DNA from: Archangium gephyra
GTDB taxonomy: Bacteria > Myxococcota > Myxococcia > Myxococcales > Myxococcaceae
Direction of reading: 5' to 3'
DNA length: 64,000 nt
NCBI RefSeq assembly: GCF_001027285.1
Contig: NZ_CP011509.1
Location: forward strand, 11,184,501 to 11,248,500
Shown piece after piece: positions 44,800 to 54,230 of the stretch; the first letter of the stretch is position 1; each line of letters begins with the position of its first letter. Below the pieces are notes generated by a model. The model was not told where the DNA came from. It ran no database searches and saw only the letters and a list, made by a program, of their open reading frames with translations. The position numbers were made by a program, and so were the translations under genes.

Positions 44800-46122
44800 A
44801 TGGGAATGGGAAGCAAGGCGGTGCGGAGCCAGGATCGCTGGGCCTTTGGCTTCCTGCTCGCGTTCCTGGCCGCCATCTACATCAGCCCGGGTGAGTGGAT
44901 TCCGGGGCTGGCCCGGTTCCGCCCGGCCCTGCTGCTGTCGGCGCTGTCCACCGGCCTGATGCTGCTCGGGCGCATGGGCCGCCGCGAGAAGCTCTGGGTG
45001 GACGGGCAGCGCGGAGGGCTGCTGCTCACCTTCTGTGGCCTGGTGTTCGCCTCGCTGAGCTGGTCGCTGTACCGGGACGCCACGGAGTTCGCCGCGGTGG
45101 AGCTGCTCAAGTGGGTGCTCGTCTACCTGACGCTGGTGAACCTGGTGACGACGGAGCGGCGGCTGTTGTGGGCCTGCCTCGCGCTCATCGTGGGCTCGCT
45201 CTTCACCTCGCGGGGCGTCATCGCCTGGCACCAGGCGGGAGTGGACCTGGTGGAGGGCTACCGCGCGCGCTGGGTGGGCGTGTACGCGGATCCCAACCGC
45301 ATGGCGATGAGCGTGGGCATCATCGTGCCCCTGGCGGTGGCCTTCCTCGTGCGCAAGCAGAGCACCTGGCTGGTGCGGCTCACGTGCGGCCTCGCGGCGG
45401 CGCTGGCCATCACCGCCATGGTGCTGAGCTACTCGCGCGGCGGCTTCCTCGGACTGGTGGCCGCCGCGGTCACGTGGGTGCTGCTGGAGCGCGACCTGAA
45501 GCGCACGCTGGTGGTGGTGGCGGCGGCCGGGGCCATGCTGGTGCTCTCCCCGCAGAGTTTCTGGAACCGCACGCGCACGGTGGGCACCTATGAGGCGGAT
45601 GCCTCGGCCATGAGCCGCGTGGAGGCCTGGACGGTGGCCTCCCGGGTGAGCGTGGAGCACCCGCTGCTGGGCGTGGGCGCGGGCACCTTCCCCTATGCGT
45701 GGCGGCTGTATGGGCCTCCGGGCGCGTCGCGGGTGTATGCCGCGCACAACGTCTTCCTCCAGGTCATCTCCGATCTGGGCTTCGTGGGGCTGGGGCTCTT
45801 CCTGGCCTTCATCGGAGCGGCGCTCGGGCCGCTGTGGACGCTCGCGCGGGACAGGGAGCGCGGCTGGCTGGTGCGGGCGCTGGCCGCGGCGGTGGTGGGC
45901 CACCTGGTGTCCTGCCTCTTCGCGGGCTTCCTCGTGGCCGTGCACTTCTACGTGCTCTTCGGGCTCGCGGCCTGCGCGGACCGGCTGGCCCGCGCCGCGC
46001 AACGGGTGCCCGAGGAGGGGGCGTCCGGCCTGGCCCCGGTGCCCTCCCCCGCCGAGATGCCCCCAGACTGGACGCCCGGTGAGGAGCTGGCGTCCGGAAG
46101 GATCTCCGGCCGTCACCGGTGA
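44800..46122 (+). CDS. O-antigen ligase/polymerase family (Wzy/WaaL-like) membrane protein
   Basis: A 440-residue integral membrane protein with about ten hydrophobic segments (for example WAFGFLLAFLAAIYISPG, LLLTFCGLVFASLSWSL, MSVGIIVPLAVAFLV). The largest periplasmic loop around residues 250-330 holds SYSRGGFLGLV and later HNVFLQVISDLGFVGLGLF, the Arg- and His-bearing segments conserved in the Wzy_C/O-antigen ligase family. These enzymes polymerise or ligate lipid-linked glycan repeat units. GAGGGGG about 13 bases upstream supports the ATG at 44,800 over an in-frame ATG at 44,680. Next to a GT4 enzyme it suggests a surface polysaccharide locus, though a flippase and priming transferase are not visible. 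Confidence 0.87.
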   Translation: MGMGSKAVRSQDRWAFGFLLAFLAAIYISPGEWIPGLARFRPALLLSALSTGLMLLGRMGRREKLWVDGQRGGLLLTFCGLVFASLSWSLYRDATEFAAVELLKWVLVYLTLVNLVTTERRLLWACLALIVGSLFTSRGVIAWHQAGVDLVEGYRARWVGVYADPNRMAMSVGIIVPLAVAFLVRKQSTWLVRLTCGLAAALAITAMVLSYSRGGFLGLVAAAVTWVLLERDLKRTLVVVAAAGAMLVLSPQSFWNRTRTVGTYEADASAMSRVEAWTVASRVSVEHPLLGVGAGTFPYAWRLYGPPGASRVYAAHNVFLQVISDLGFVGLGLFLAFIGAALGPLWTLARDRERGWLVRALAAAVVGHLVSCLFAGFLVAVHFYVLFGLAACADRLARAAQRVPEEGASGLAPVPSPAEMPPDWTPGEELASGRISGRHR

Positions 46123-46168
46123 CGTCTGGCATCCTCCGTCTATCGAGTCACCTGGAGGAGAGCGCCCG

Positions 46169-47584
46169 ATGATCGCCACCACACCCGGGCTCCATGCCGT
46201 GGAGCTCGCCGGCCCGCGCACGACGCCGCTGCTCGGGGTCACCGGCAACTACATCCGCTTCGTCGCGGATCAGCTGACGTGGCTCGAGAAGCTGAGCAGC
46301 TACGGCCCGCTGGTCCCCCTGGCGCGGGGGAACACCCAGCACCTCTTCATCTTCCACCCCGACTACAACATGCAGGTGCTGAGCAACCCGGCGCTCTTCC
46401 GCGCCCTGGAGCTCTGGCGCACGGGGCCCGAGGACTCGTCGCTGCGCAGGCTGTGGACGGGGCTGGTCTCCATCAACGGCGAGGTGCACCGGCAGCACCG
46501 CCGGATGATGATGCCCTCCTTCCACAAGAAGAAGGTGGAGAGCTACCGCGACGCCATGGTGGCGTGCATCGGCCGGATGCTGAGCGGCTGGAAGCCGGGC
46601 GAGGTGCGGGACATCTTCCTGGAGATGCGGCAGGTGACGCTGCTCATCGTCACCCAGGTGCTCTTCGGGCTGGAGGATGACCGGGAGACGCTGCGGATGG
46701 GGATGCTGATGGCGGAGTGGCTGGAGCGCTACGCCTCGCCCGCCGTCCACCTCCTGCCGTGGGACAAGCCCGGGCTGCCCTTCCGCCGCCTGATGAACGT
46801 CTCCGAGCGGGGCGAGGCCGCCATCCGGGCGCTCATCGCCCGCAAGCGCGCCCAGGGCGCGGATGGGGACGACGTGCTCTCCATGCTGCTGCACGCGCGC
46901 GACGAGGAGGGGGGCTCGATGTCCGACGCGGAGCTGGTCGGCCAGACCAACATCCTCTTCGTCGCCGGCCACGAGACGACCACCAACAGCCTCACCTGGA
47001 CGCTCTTCCTGCTCGACCAGCACCCGGAGGTGCACGCGGCCCTGGTGGAGGAGCTGGAGGGAGAGCTGAAGGGCGCGCCGCCCACCATCGAGCAGCTCGA
47101 GCGGCTTCCGCTGTTGGACCGGGTGGTGAAGGAGAGCATGCGCCTCATGCCGCCCGTGACGACGGCCTTCCGCACCAGCACCGCGCCCTTCGAGATGGGC
47201 GGCCACCGCTTCGAGGCGGAGACGCAGCTGTACTACAGCCCGTACATCACCCACCGGCTGCCGGAGCTCTACCCGGAGCCCAAGCGCTTCCTCCCGGAGC
47301 GCTGGTTGAAGGCCGAGCCGCCGGTGTACGGCTACATCCCCTTCAGCAACGGGCCGCGCCGGTGCATTGGCTCCACCCTGGCGCTGCTGGAGATGAAGCT
47401 GCTGCTCTCCATGCTGCTGCCGCGCTTCCGGCTCTCGCTGCCGCCGGGCACACGCGTGGAGCCGATGGTGCGGGCCACGATGCGGCCCAAGGGCGGACTG
47501 CCCATGCGCATCCACACGCAGGACAAGCACTTCGAACGCCCGGAGGTACGAGGCCGCATTCGCGACCTCGTGGCCCTGTCGTGA
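46169..47584 (+). CDS. Cytochrome P450
   Basis: A 471-residue soluble heme monooxygenase. An I-helix oxygen-activation motif AGHETT lies at 266-271, the K-helix ESMR at 322-325, a PERW-type segment (FLPERWL) at about 374-380, and the heme loop FSNGPRRCIG with thiolate ligand C399. GGAGGAG lies nine bases before the ATG. The sequence resembles the CYP4/CYP102-like bacterial P450s with long-chain substrates, but the substrate is not predictable. It starts 46 bp after the polymerase-like gene and could share its transcript. No ferredoxin or reductase gene is adjacent, so redox partners are elsewhere. Convergent with the large membrane-protein gene, 10 bp apart. Confidence 0.95.
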   Translation: MIATTPGLHAVELAGPRTTPLLGVTGNYIRFVADQLTWLEKLSSYGPLVPLARGNTQHLFIFHPDYNMQVLSNPALFRALELWRTGPEDSSLRRLWTGLVSINGEVHRQHRRMMMPSFHKKKVESYRDAMVACIGRMLSGWKPGEVRDIFLEMRQVTLLIVTQVLFGLEDDRETLRMGMLMAEWLERYASPAVHLLPWDKPGLPFRRLMNVSERGEAAIRALIARKRAQGADGDDVLSMLLHARDEEGGSMSDAELVGQTNILFVAGHETTTNSLTWTLFLLDQHPEVHAALVEELEGELKGAPPTIEQLERLPLLDRVVKESMRLMPPVTTAFRTSTAPFEMGGHRFEAETQLYYSPYITHRLPELYPEPKRFLPERWLKAEPPVYGYIPFSNGPRRCIGSTLALLEMKLLLSMLLPRFRLSLPPGTRVEPMVRATMRPKGGLPMRIHTQDKHFERPEVRGRIRDLVALS

Positions 47585-47594
47585 GGCCCGCGCC

Positions 47595-50500
47595 CTACCC
47601 CTCCCAGGTGTCCATCATCGCGCGCACCCGCTCGTAGCGCTCCAGCAGCTCGGCGCGCTTGGCGGTGAAGAGCACCATGAAGCCCACCACGCCCACGCCG
47701 AGCAGCGAGAGGAAGGCGGCGCCCATGCGGTGGTCCCGGATGCCGAAGCGCGCCAGGTTGGCCAGCACGCACGTCACCAGGAAGGCACTGCCCAGGTACA
47801 CGTAGGAGCGGATGCGCAGCGCCATGCCGGCCGCCACGCCCACCAGGCACAGCAGGACGCACAGCAGCATGGACCCGCCGTCCTGGAACATGAGCGGCTT
47901 CCACGCCCCGGCCACGTAGACGAGCGTGATGGCCAGCGCGCGCAGCTTCGCCCGCATGTCCGGCTCCAGCGCCTCGTGGAAGACGCGCAACAGCACCAGC
48001 AGCGAGAGGCCCGCGGGGATGACGTAGTACTGCGGCTCGCCGGCGCCCGTGCCCATCCACACGACGAAGAGCGCCGCGTTGAAGGCGCCCACCGAGACGA
48101 GCGAGGACATGCCCCGCTGCGAGGGGTGCGCGGCGAGCGCGGCGAAGTGGGCGGCGTAGCCCACCAGCAGGGCCGCCACGTACAACGGCTGGCCCCACGG
48201 CGCGGTGAGCAGACCCACCATGGGGAAGAGGTAGGCCGCCCACAGCGCGGGCCGGCGGAAGGCGGGCAGCCCCGAGCCCTCGCGCATGGCGAAGACGTAG
48301 AGGCCGGAGAAGAGCGCACCACCCACCAGCGCCACGAGGCTGTCCGCCGTGCCCAGGCCCGAGGCCAGCGCGTGCAGGCGCACCGACAGGTAGCCGAGCA
48401 CCACCGTCCACACGGCGAGGAAGGCGGACGTCTCGTCCTCCTCGCGCACGGCCCGGCGCACCAGCGCGAAGAAGAGCACCGCCAGGCACGCGCAGTCGAC
48501 GAGCGCCGCCACCACCACCCCGGCCGCCCCGGGCACCAGCACCAGGCCGCCGAGCACCTCCACCAGGGCCACCACCGCGAAGGAGTGCCCCACGCCCCGG
48601 CGGATGCGGTCGCTCGCGAGGAACAGGGCCGTCGTGGCCAGCAGCGCGCTGATCGCCCCGAAGAACGGGAGGATGAACTCCGCGCCCCTGCCGGTGGAGA
48701 ACAGCGCGCCCACGTGCGCGAGCAGCGCGTGCAGCCCCACCAGAGAGGCCACCCAGCCCACCACGGCACGCTCGGGGCGCCGGTACACCACCGCCCAGGC
48801 CGTGGTGATGCCGGAGAGCAGGCACACCGCCGTGCCCGGGTGCTTCAGGTCCCGGAGGCCGAGGACGGACAGCAGCGCCAGCACCCACCCCGCATGGTGC
48901 AGCGCGGCGCCCACGGCCACGTCCCGCTCATCCAGCCAGGTGCCGGCCATGCACAGCAGGAGCCCCGTGACGCTCACCACCGCGGGCGCCCAGAGTGGGG
49001 GCACCGCCGCGACGAGCACGCCCGCGAGCAGCGCGGCGGCCACGTTGGCCATCTCCCGCTCGCGCGACACCATCAGCACCAGCGAGGCGAGCCCGGCCAG
49101 CAGCGCCACCGGAAGCGGCAGCGCGCCCGGCCCCAGGTCCAACAGGTGCACCACCACGGGCACCGCCGTGGTGAGGGCACCGGCCGTCCACAGCGGCTCG
49201 CTCCACGTGTCGGGCAGTCCCGGCGACAGACGCGCGGCCAGCCGCGTCACCGCGCGCTGGATGCCTCCCACCTGACACAGGGCGGACAGCACGGCCGCGC
49301 CGAGCGCCACCGCCGCGAAGGCCAGTGCCGCTTCCGGACGCCACTCGAGGAAGGCGTGCTCCGCCGTCCTACCCAGCGAGGCTCCGGCGAGCACGAGCAC
49401 GGAGGCCGTCAGCATCCAGCGCCGCGAGAGGAGGAAGGCCCCCACCAGCAGCACCCCGGCCAGCAGGGCGATGGCTCCCGGCGTGGCCGCGTTCAGCAGC
49501 AGGCGCCACCCGCAGAGCGCGAGCGCTCCCACCACGGTGACGGTCCGCAGCGACGTGTCCGGCGGAGCTCGGAAGAAGGCCCACAGCGCGCCGGGCGTGT
49601 GGTGCGTGAGGAAGCCGAGCACCAGCAGCAGGACGATGACGCCCAGGTGGAGGGGGAAGCAGAAGAGCAGCAGGCCCACCCCGAGGCCCACGCGCACCGA
49701 GGGCCTCGGCCCGGGCAGCAGCACGAGGGAGGCGGCGAGAGGCGCGAGCACCCAGGGCTCGGCATGGGTCTGGGGCACCAGCACCACGCCCACCAGCGTC
49801 AGCGCGCCCTGCATCCACAGGGACAGCTCGCGCACCGGCTTCTCCTCGGACATGCCGAGCAGGAGGAGCCGGGCGGCCGGCAGGTGCTCCGCGGCGCGCA
49901 CCACCGCGAGCGCGAACAGCGGCAGCGCGGCGGCCCAGGGCAGGGACAGGTGCGTTTCGAGGACGAGGAAGAGCGAGAGCAGTGGCGCGAGCCCCGCGAA
50001 GAAGGGCTGGCGGTTGGCGCGCGTCCACACCAGGGGCAGCAGCACCGTGCCCGCGAGCACCGCCTGGGACATGCCCCTGCGAGCATCCACGCACGCGAGG
50101 AGCAGGAAGCCCAGGGCGCAGAGCGTCGCCGCGAGCGAGAAGCGGCGCTCCCCGGCCAGGAAGCGGAAGGCCGTACGGTGCGACTCGAGCAGGGCCAGGA
50201 GGCTCAGCAGCGTGGCCAGCACCAGCGAGTGCCAGGCCTGGGTGGACAGGAAGACGAAGACGGCGGCCCACAGGGACGTGGTGACGACACTGACGGACGG
50301 GTGCAGCGCGCGCGCGGTGAGGAGGGCCACGAGCGCGGCGCCGAGCGAGAGAGGATACGGCTGCTCCCCGCGCGCCGCGGCCACCACCACCACGGGGTAG
50401 AGGAGCGCGACGAGGCCCGCGGTGACGGTGCTGGCACTGCGCCCCCAGCGCGCGGTGGCCACCGAGGCCCCGAGGGACCAGGGGACGAAGAGGGCCACGG

Positions 50501-53093
50501 ACAGGGCCGGCGTCATCCACGGCCAGACGGAGCAGGCGCCCACCTGGGGCAGCAGCGCGAAGCCGGCGAGGATGACGGCGAGGGGACGGACCTCGGGCAG
50601 GGTGCGCGAGGCCACGGCCACGGCGGCGGCGGCCAGGAGCACGGTGACGCCGAACCAGGGCACCTGGAGGGAGAGGCCCCAGAGGAACGCCAGGAGGGCA
50701 TAGGCGACGCCAGGCCAGCCGAGCAGCCGCGCACGGCCACCGAGTCCACCGAGGGCGGCGAGCCCCAGCGCCGAGACGGCGAGGGCCAGGGGCACCCACG
50801 ACGGGCCGGCGAGACTGGCGAGCTTGGGCACCACGGCGGCGGCGCCGAAGGCCGCGACGGCGAGCAGGGCGGGGTTGGCGAGGTTCCACGCGACGAGGAG
50901 CGCGGCGGCGCCACAGAGCACCATGCCCGTCAGCGCGGAGACACGGGCGTCCGCGCCGAGACTGAACACGAAGCCGAGGGCGGAGAGCCAGGCCACGGCG
51001 GTGCTGAAGGCGAGACACGTGCGGCGGGTGCAGACGAGCGACAGCGCGGCGAACGCGAGCGCCACCGTACCGCACACGAGCGAGGCCCCCACGGCGCCGA
51101 AGAGGGAGTAGGCGGAGAGGGGGAGGAAGAAGGTGAGCGCGGCCCCGACGATGGACAGGTAGAGGCGCTCGAGGAGCAGACCGGTGGCCACGCAGACGCA
51201 GATGAGGCCGAGCGTGGTCCAGAAGGCCGGGCGCAGATCCGAGCCCATGTGGCCGAGGAGGACGAAGAGCGGGCTGGCGACGGCGGTGGCGCGCAGGAGG
51301 ACCTCGGAGCACTCCGCGTCACGGGCCGAGGAGGTGCGCTCGGCACGGGAGCGCAACCACCCGGCGAGCACGGCGCCCGCGAGGACGAAGGGCACGGCGG
51401 TGAGCGCCCCGTAGTGGAACGGGAGCTTGCCGGCCACGGGGTAGCCGAGCGAGGCCTTGAGCGAGTCGATCAGCGCCTTCACGGCGCCGGGGATGAGCTG
51501 GCCGGCGGAGGCATACGAGAAGTAGGCGCCGGCATAGGCGAGGTACACCCAGCGCACGCGGGGCAGCTCGCCGCGGGAGAGGCCGAAGACGGTCCAGGTG
51601 AAGACGGCGGCGGAGAGGAAGAAGGAGGGAGGGGCGCCGGTGGCGGCGAGCGCGAGGCAGCCCACCTGGAGCGAGGCGATGCCCACCGAGAGCGAGTCCG
51701 CGGCCTCCTCGGGAGGCAGGCGGCGGAAGCCGAGGCAGGTGGCGAACAGGAAGGCGAGGAGTGGGGCGTAGCTGCCGAAGGAGGGGGCCACATCGGCGGC
51801 GGCGAGGGCCAGGTGCAGACGGATGGCGTAGAGCAGCAGCAGGTAGAAGGGCGCGGCGAGGACGAAGGCGAGGGCCTTGTTGCCGCGGGGCTCGGGGACG
51901 GGCCTGCGCGAGAGGACGAAGAAGAAGGCGCAGGGCAGCACGTCCAACCAGAACGCGAGGGCGCTCCGGGCGAAGAGCGGCGCGAGCCCCATCATCAACG
52001 TGGTGCAGAGCAACGCGCGCTGGATGAGGGGACGAGAAGGAGCGTCGAAGGACTCGGCGGGCTTGCGGACGAGGGCGGCGGCACCGACGGACCAGCCGAG
52101 GAGCAACGGCAGCAGGAGCGCGAGCGGTACACCGTCGAGGTGGAGACCGCCGAGAGGCCCGAGGGCGATACCGGCGAGGGGCGCGACAGCGGCGCCGATG
52201 AGGCCGAGGATGCGGCCGGCGCCGGAGAGGGCCTCGCGACGGGCGAGGAGGGAGCCGCAGATGGAGAAGGCGGCGGAGTAGCCCGCGGTCATGCCGAAGA
52301 CGACGAGCGAGCGGGTGAAGGAGGTGAGGCCGGCCCAGCTATCGAAGGCGAGGTAGAGGGAGCCGGCGACGATGAGGAAGGCGCCGATGAACCAGCCGAT
52401 GCTCTCATAGAGGAAGGGGCGCCAGACGGTGTCCCAGGTCGAAGCCTCCTCGACGATGCGAGCGGTGACGGTGCGAACGGGAGGAGGATCGAAGAGGGGC
52501 TCGGTGACAACGGGAGGAAGCCGGGCCAACACCTCCTCGCGAGCCTCTTCCGCCCCCTCGTCCTCGTCCCCCTCGTCCTCGTCCTCGTCCCCCTCGTCCC
52601 CCTCCTTTCCCCCGCGCCCCTCCTCTCCCTCGCCCTCCGGGAGAGGGTCGGGGTGAGGGTGCCGGGCCTCCCGGGTTGAATCCGCGTCAACGCCCTCTCC
52701 CTCTGGGAGAGGGTCGGGGTGAGGGTCTACGGAGGCGAGCACCGGCTCCGTCACAGGCGAGGCGAGGACAACCTCCGGAGCCGCCGCCACCTCCGGAGCC
52801 CCCACGCGCTCCCCCACGGGCTGAGCGGGAGCAGCCTCCGTGCGGGAAGCTGCGGGAGCATCGGCGAGGACGGAGAGGAGGATCCGCACCTGGCGCTCGT
52901 AGCGCTGGGTGAGATAGCTCCGGGCGCCCTTGGGGACGTAGGTGGCGTCCCAGAGTTGCAACTCACCGAGGAGGAACTGGACGTGGGCGAGCTCCTGCTC
53001 CAGGGCCTGGCGAGGGCGCGGAGACATGGAATTGCCGCACGCGGCGCAGCGCAGGCCGCCGAGGCGCTCCTGGCGGCAGGACGAGCAGTACAT
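47595..53093 (-). CDS. Very large polytopic membrane protein with N-terminal zinc ribbon (1832 residues)
   Basis: Starts MYCSSCRQERLGGLRCAACG: two CxxC pairs (C3/C6, C16/C19) form a zinc-ribbon head. A helical region (30-75) is followed by a low-complexity acidic linker (about 80-190) containing two copies of PHPDPLPEGEG and an Asp/Glu run. From residue ~230 to the C-terminus there are dozens of closely spaced hydrophobic helices with short loops, giving perhaps 45-50 membrane spans. This arrangement is reminiscent of the uncharacterised DUF2339-type bacterial membrane proteins, which are smaller. No transporter, glycosyltransferase or enzyme signature is recognised. Transcription runs toward the P450 gene. 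No good ribosome binding site was found, but the frame has no plausible earlier start. Confidence 0.85.
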   Translation of the reverse strand: MYCSSCRQERLGGLRCAACGNSMSPRPRQALEQELAHVQFLLGELQLWDATYVPKGARSYLTQRYERQVRILLSVLADAPAASRTEAAPAQPVGERVGAPEVAAAPEVVLASPVTEPVLASVDPHPDPLPEGEGVDADSTREARHPHPDPLPEGEGEEGRGGKEGDEGDEDEDEGDEDEGAEEAREEVLARLPPVVTEPLFDPPPVRTVTARIVEEASTWDTVWRPFLYESIGWFIGAFLIVAGSLYLAFDSWAGLTSFTRSLVVFGMTAGYSAAFSICGSLLARREALSGAGRILGLIGAAVAPLAGIALGPLGGLHLDGVPLALLLPLLLGWSVGAAALVRKPAESFDAPSRPLIQRALLCTTLMMGLAPLFARSALAFWLDVLPCAFFFVLSRRPVPEPRGNKALAFVLAAPFYLLLLYAIRLHLALAAADVAPSFGSYAPLLAFLFATCLGFRRLPPEEAADSLSVGIASLQVGCLALAATGAPPSFFLSAAVFTWTVFGLSRGELPRVRWVYLAYAGAYFSYASAGQLIPGAVKALIDSLKASLGYPVAGKLPFHYGALTAVPFVLAGAVLAGWLRSRAERTSSARDAECSEVLLRATAVASPLFVLLGHMGSDLRPAFWTTLGLICVCVATGLLLERLYLSIVGAALTFFLPLSAYSLFGAVGASLVCGTVALAFAALSLVCTRRTCLAFSTAVAWLSALGFVFSLGADARVSALTGMVLCGAAALLVAWNLANPALLAVAAFGAAAVVPKLASLAGPSWVPLALAVSALGLAALGGLGGRARLLGWPGVAYALLAFLWGLSLQVPWFGVTVLLAAAAVAVASRTLPEVRPLAVILAGFALLPQVGACSVWPWMTPALSVALFVPWSLGASVATARWGRSASTVTAGLVALLYPVVVVAAARGEQPYPLSLGAALVALLTARALHPSVSVVTTSLWAAVFVFLSTQAWHSLVLATLLSLLALLESHRTAFRFLAGERRFSLAATLCALGFLLLACVDARRGMSQAVLAGTVLLPLVWTRANRQPFFAGLAPLLSLFLVLETHLSLPWAAALPLFALAVVRAAEHLPAARLLLLGMSEEKPVRELSLWMQGALTLVGVVLVPQTHAEPWVLAPLAASLVLLPGPRPSVRVGLGVGLLLFCFPLHLGVIVLLLVLGFLTHHTPGALWAFFRAPPDTSLRTVTVVGALALCGWRLLLNAATPGAIALLAGVLLVGAFLLSRRWMLTASVLVLAGASLGRTAEHAFLEWRPEAALAFAAVALGAAVLSALCQVGGIQRAVTRLAARLSPGLPDTWSEPLWTAGALTTAVPVVVHLLDLGPGALPLPVALLAGLASLVLMVSREREMANVAAALLAGVLVAAVPPLWAPAVVSVTGLLLCMAGTWLDERDVAVGAALHHAGWVLALLSVLGLRDLKHPGTAVCLLSGITTAWAVVYRRPERAVVGWVASLVGLHALLAHVGALFSTGRGAEFILPFFGAISALLATTALFLASDRIRRGVGHSFAVVALVEVLGGLVLVPGAAGVVVAALVDCACLAVLFFALVRRAVREEDETSAFLAVWTVVLGYLSVRLHALASGLGTADSLVALVGGALFSGLYVFAMREGSGLPAFRRPALWAAYLFPMVGLLTAPWGQPLYVAALLVGYAAHFAALAAHPSQRGMSSLVSVGAFNAALFVVWMGTGAGEPQYYVIPAGLSLLVLLRVFHEALEPDMRAKLRALAITLVYVAGAWKPLMFQDGGSMLLCVLLCLVGVAAGMALRIRSYVYLGSAFLVTCVLANLARFGIRDHRMGAAFLSLLGVGVVGFMVLFTAKRAELLERYERVRAMMDTWEG
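52626..52658. repeat. Dispersed GC-rich repeat inside coding sequence, copy 2
   Basis: Encodes PHPDPLPEGEG (residues 146-156) on the leftward strand. It matches copy 1 at 52,692-52,724 with the same reading frame and orientation, and its arms (a Ccctc...GGGAGAGGG-type hairpin) resemble the intergenic repeats at 15,207-15,240 and 2423-2446. The copies are about 66 bp apart. Confidence 0.75.
52692..52724. repeat. Dispersed GC-rich repeat inside coding sequence, copy 1
   Basis: Encodes PHPDPLPEGEG (residues 124-134) on the leftward strand. On the forward strand it has an internal inverted repeat CCCTCTCCC / GGGAGAGGG-like and then GGTCGGGGTGAGGG. It is in the acidic linker of the large membrane protein, where insertion would be tolerated. 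Confidence 0.75.
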
Positions 53094-53250
53094 GGTGGGT
53101 CGACCCCTCTACAACGACCATGCCGGGCGTGAAGCCCAGGGAAATGAGGAACTTGAGGCGTGGGGTGCTACCCGCCTGACGCAGTGCGCCCGTGCCCATG
53201 TGCAGCGTACTGCACAAGGGGACGAGAGCGCACGGGGGGCCCTGGGGCCC

Positions 53251-54201
53251 TCAGTCCCGCCAGGGCTCGGTCTGGAGGACACACAGCGGCCCATCGCCGC
53301 ACTGCACGAGCAGGACGCCACTCTCATGGCGTACCAGTACGGAGCCAGGAGTGCCCGGCACACTGGCACCGGAGTCCACGAGCCGGGTGCTCAGCACCCG
53401 CATGCGCTGGCCCTGGAGGGTGGTGAACGCGGCACCTTCGCGGCCGCCCCGGCAGGGGGCCATGCGGCAGGCACGGACCTGGAGGTGGACCGCACGCGCG
53501 GGCTGGGTCCAGTCGATCTCCCGGTAGGAGTCCTCGAAGAGGCCCGCGTAGCTGCCCTGCTCGGAGGACTGGGGCTCTCCGGGCTCGCCCCAGGCCACGC
53601 GGCTGAGGACGTCCGGCAGCAGCTCACCGGCCAGCACCATCACCTTCTGGAGGATGGCCTCCACGGTGTCCGTATCGTGGAGGGGCCTGCGGCCCTGAGC
53701 GAGCACCGGCCCGGTGTCGAAGTCCGCATCCATGCGGTGGAACGTCAGGCCGACTTCCGGCTCCTGGCGGCGCAGCGTCCAGCCGAGGGGATTGGGGCCA
53801 CGGTGGCGCGGCAGCAGCGAGGGGTGCACGTTCACGGTGCCCAGAGGGGGCACGGAGAACGCCTCGGGAGGGATGCGCCAGGGGAAGAAGAAGCTGAGGA
53901 CGAAATCCGGCCGCGCCGCCGCGAGCAGAGGAGCGAGGTGGGCGCGCTGACTGGCGATGAGCACGTCGGTGCCGGGAGGAGCGGCGCGGACGAGCTGATG
54001 CATGACGGACCAGCCCTGCTCGTCCTGGGGCCGGGGGCCGCCCTGCCCCGCGGGGAGCACCAGCGCCACCAGCTCGTGTCCCCGGGCGCGCAGCAGGTTT
54101 CCGAAGCAGGTCACCACATCCGGAGATACGGTGAGCAGCGCGATGCGCCACCCGTGGTAGCTGACGGGAAAGCTGACGGGCGAAGAGGAGCTGAGCGGCA
54201 T
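53251..54201 (-). CDS. Formyltransferase-fold protein (methionyl-tRNA formyltransferase-like)
   Basis: A 316-residue protein with the formyl_transf_N fold. The catalytic triad is in place: N124 and H126 in GTVNVHPSLLPRHRG and D162 in DADFDTGPVL. The C-terminal ~100 residues (SYAGLFEDSYREIDWTQPARAVHLQVRAC) resemble the formyltransferase C domain found in Fmt and ArnA-like enzymes. It would use 10-formyl-THF to formylate an amine, but the N-terminus lacks the classic MRIVFMGTP, and a serine-rich head precedes WRIALLTVS. It may therefore be a paralogue acting on a sugar or aminoacyl group rather than the housekeeping Fmt; the acceptor cannot be determined. Its upstream region contains the left copy of the argB repeat. 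Confidence 0.85.
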   Translation of the reverse strand: MPLSSSSPVSFPVSYHGWRIALLTVSPDVVTCFGNLLRARGHELVALVLPAGQGGPRPQDEQGWSVMHQLVRAAPPGTDVLIASQRAHLAPLLAAARPDFVLSFFFPWRIPPEAFSVPPLGTVNVHPSLLPRHRGPNPLGWTLRRQEPEVGLTFHRMDADFDTGPVLAQGRRPLHDTDTVEAILQKVMVLAGELLPDVLSRVAWGEPGEPQSSEQGSYAGLFEDSYREIDWTQPARAVHLQVRACRMAPCRGGREGAAFTTLQGQRMRVLSTRLVDSGASVPGTPGSVLVRHESGVLLVQCGDGPLCVLQTEPWRD

Positions 54202-54230
54202 GACCTGAGCCTATCCGCTCCCGCGGCCAC

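Noticed and set aside
47730-52679. A ~1650-codon frame on the plus strand opposite the large membrane-protein gene
   Set aside because: Gly/Glu/Arg/His-rich shadow of a gene whose leftward translation has regular hydrophobic helices and a zinc ribbon; no ribosome binding site or domain.
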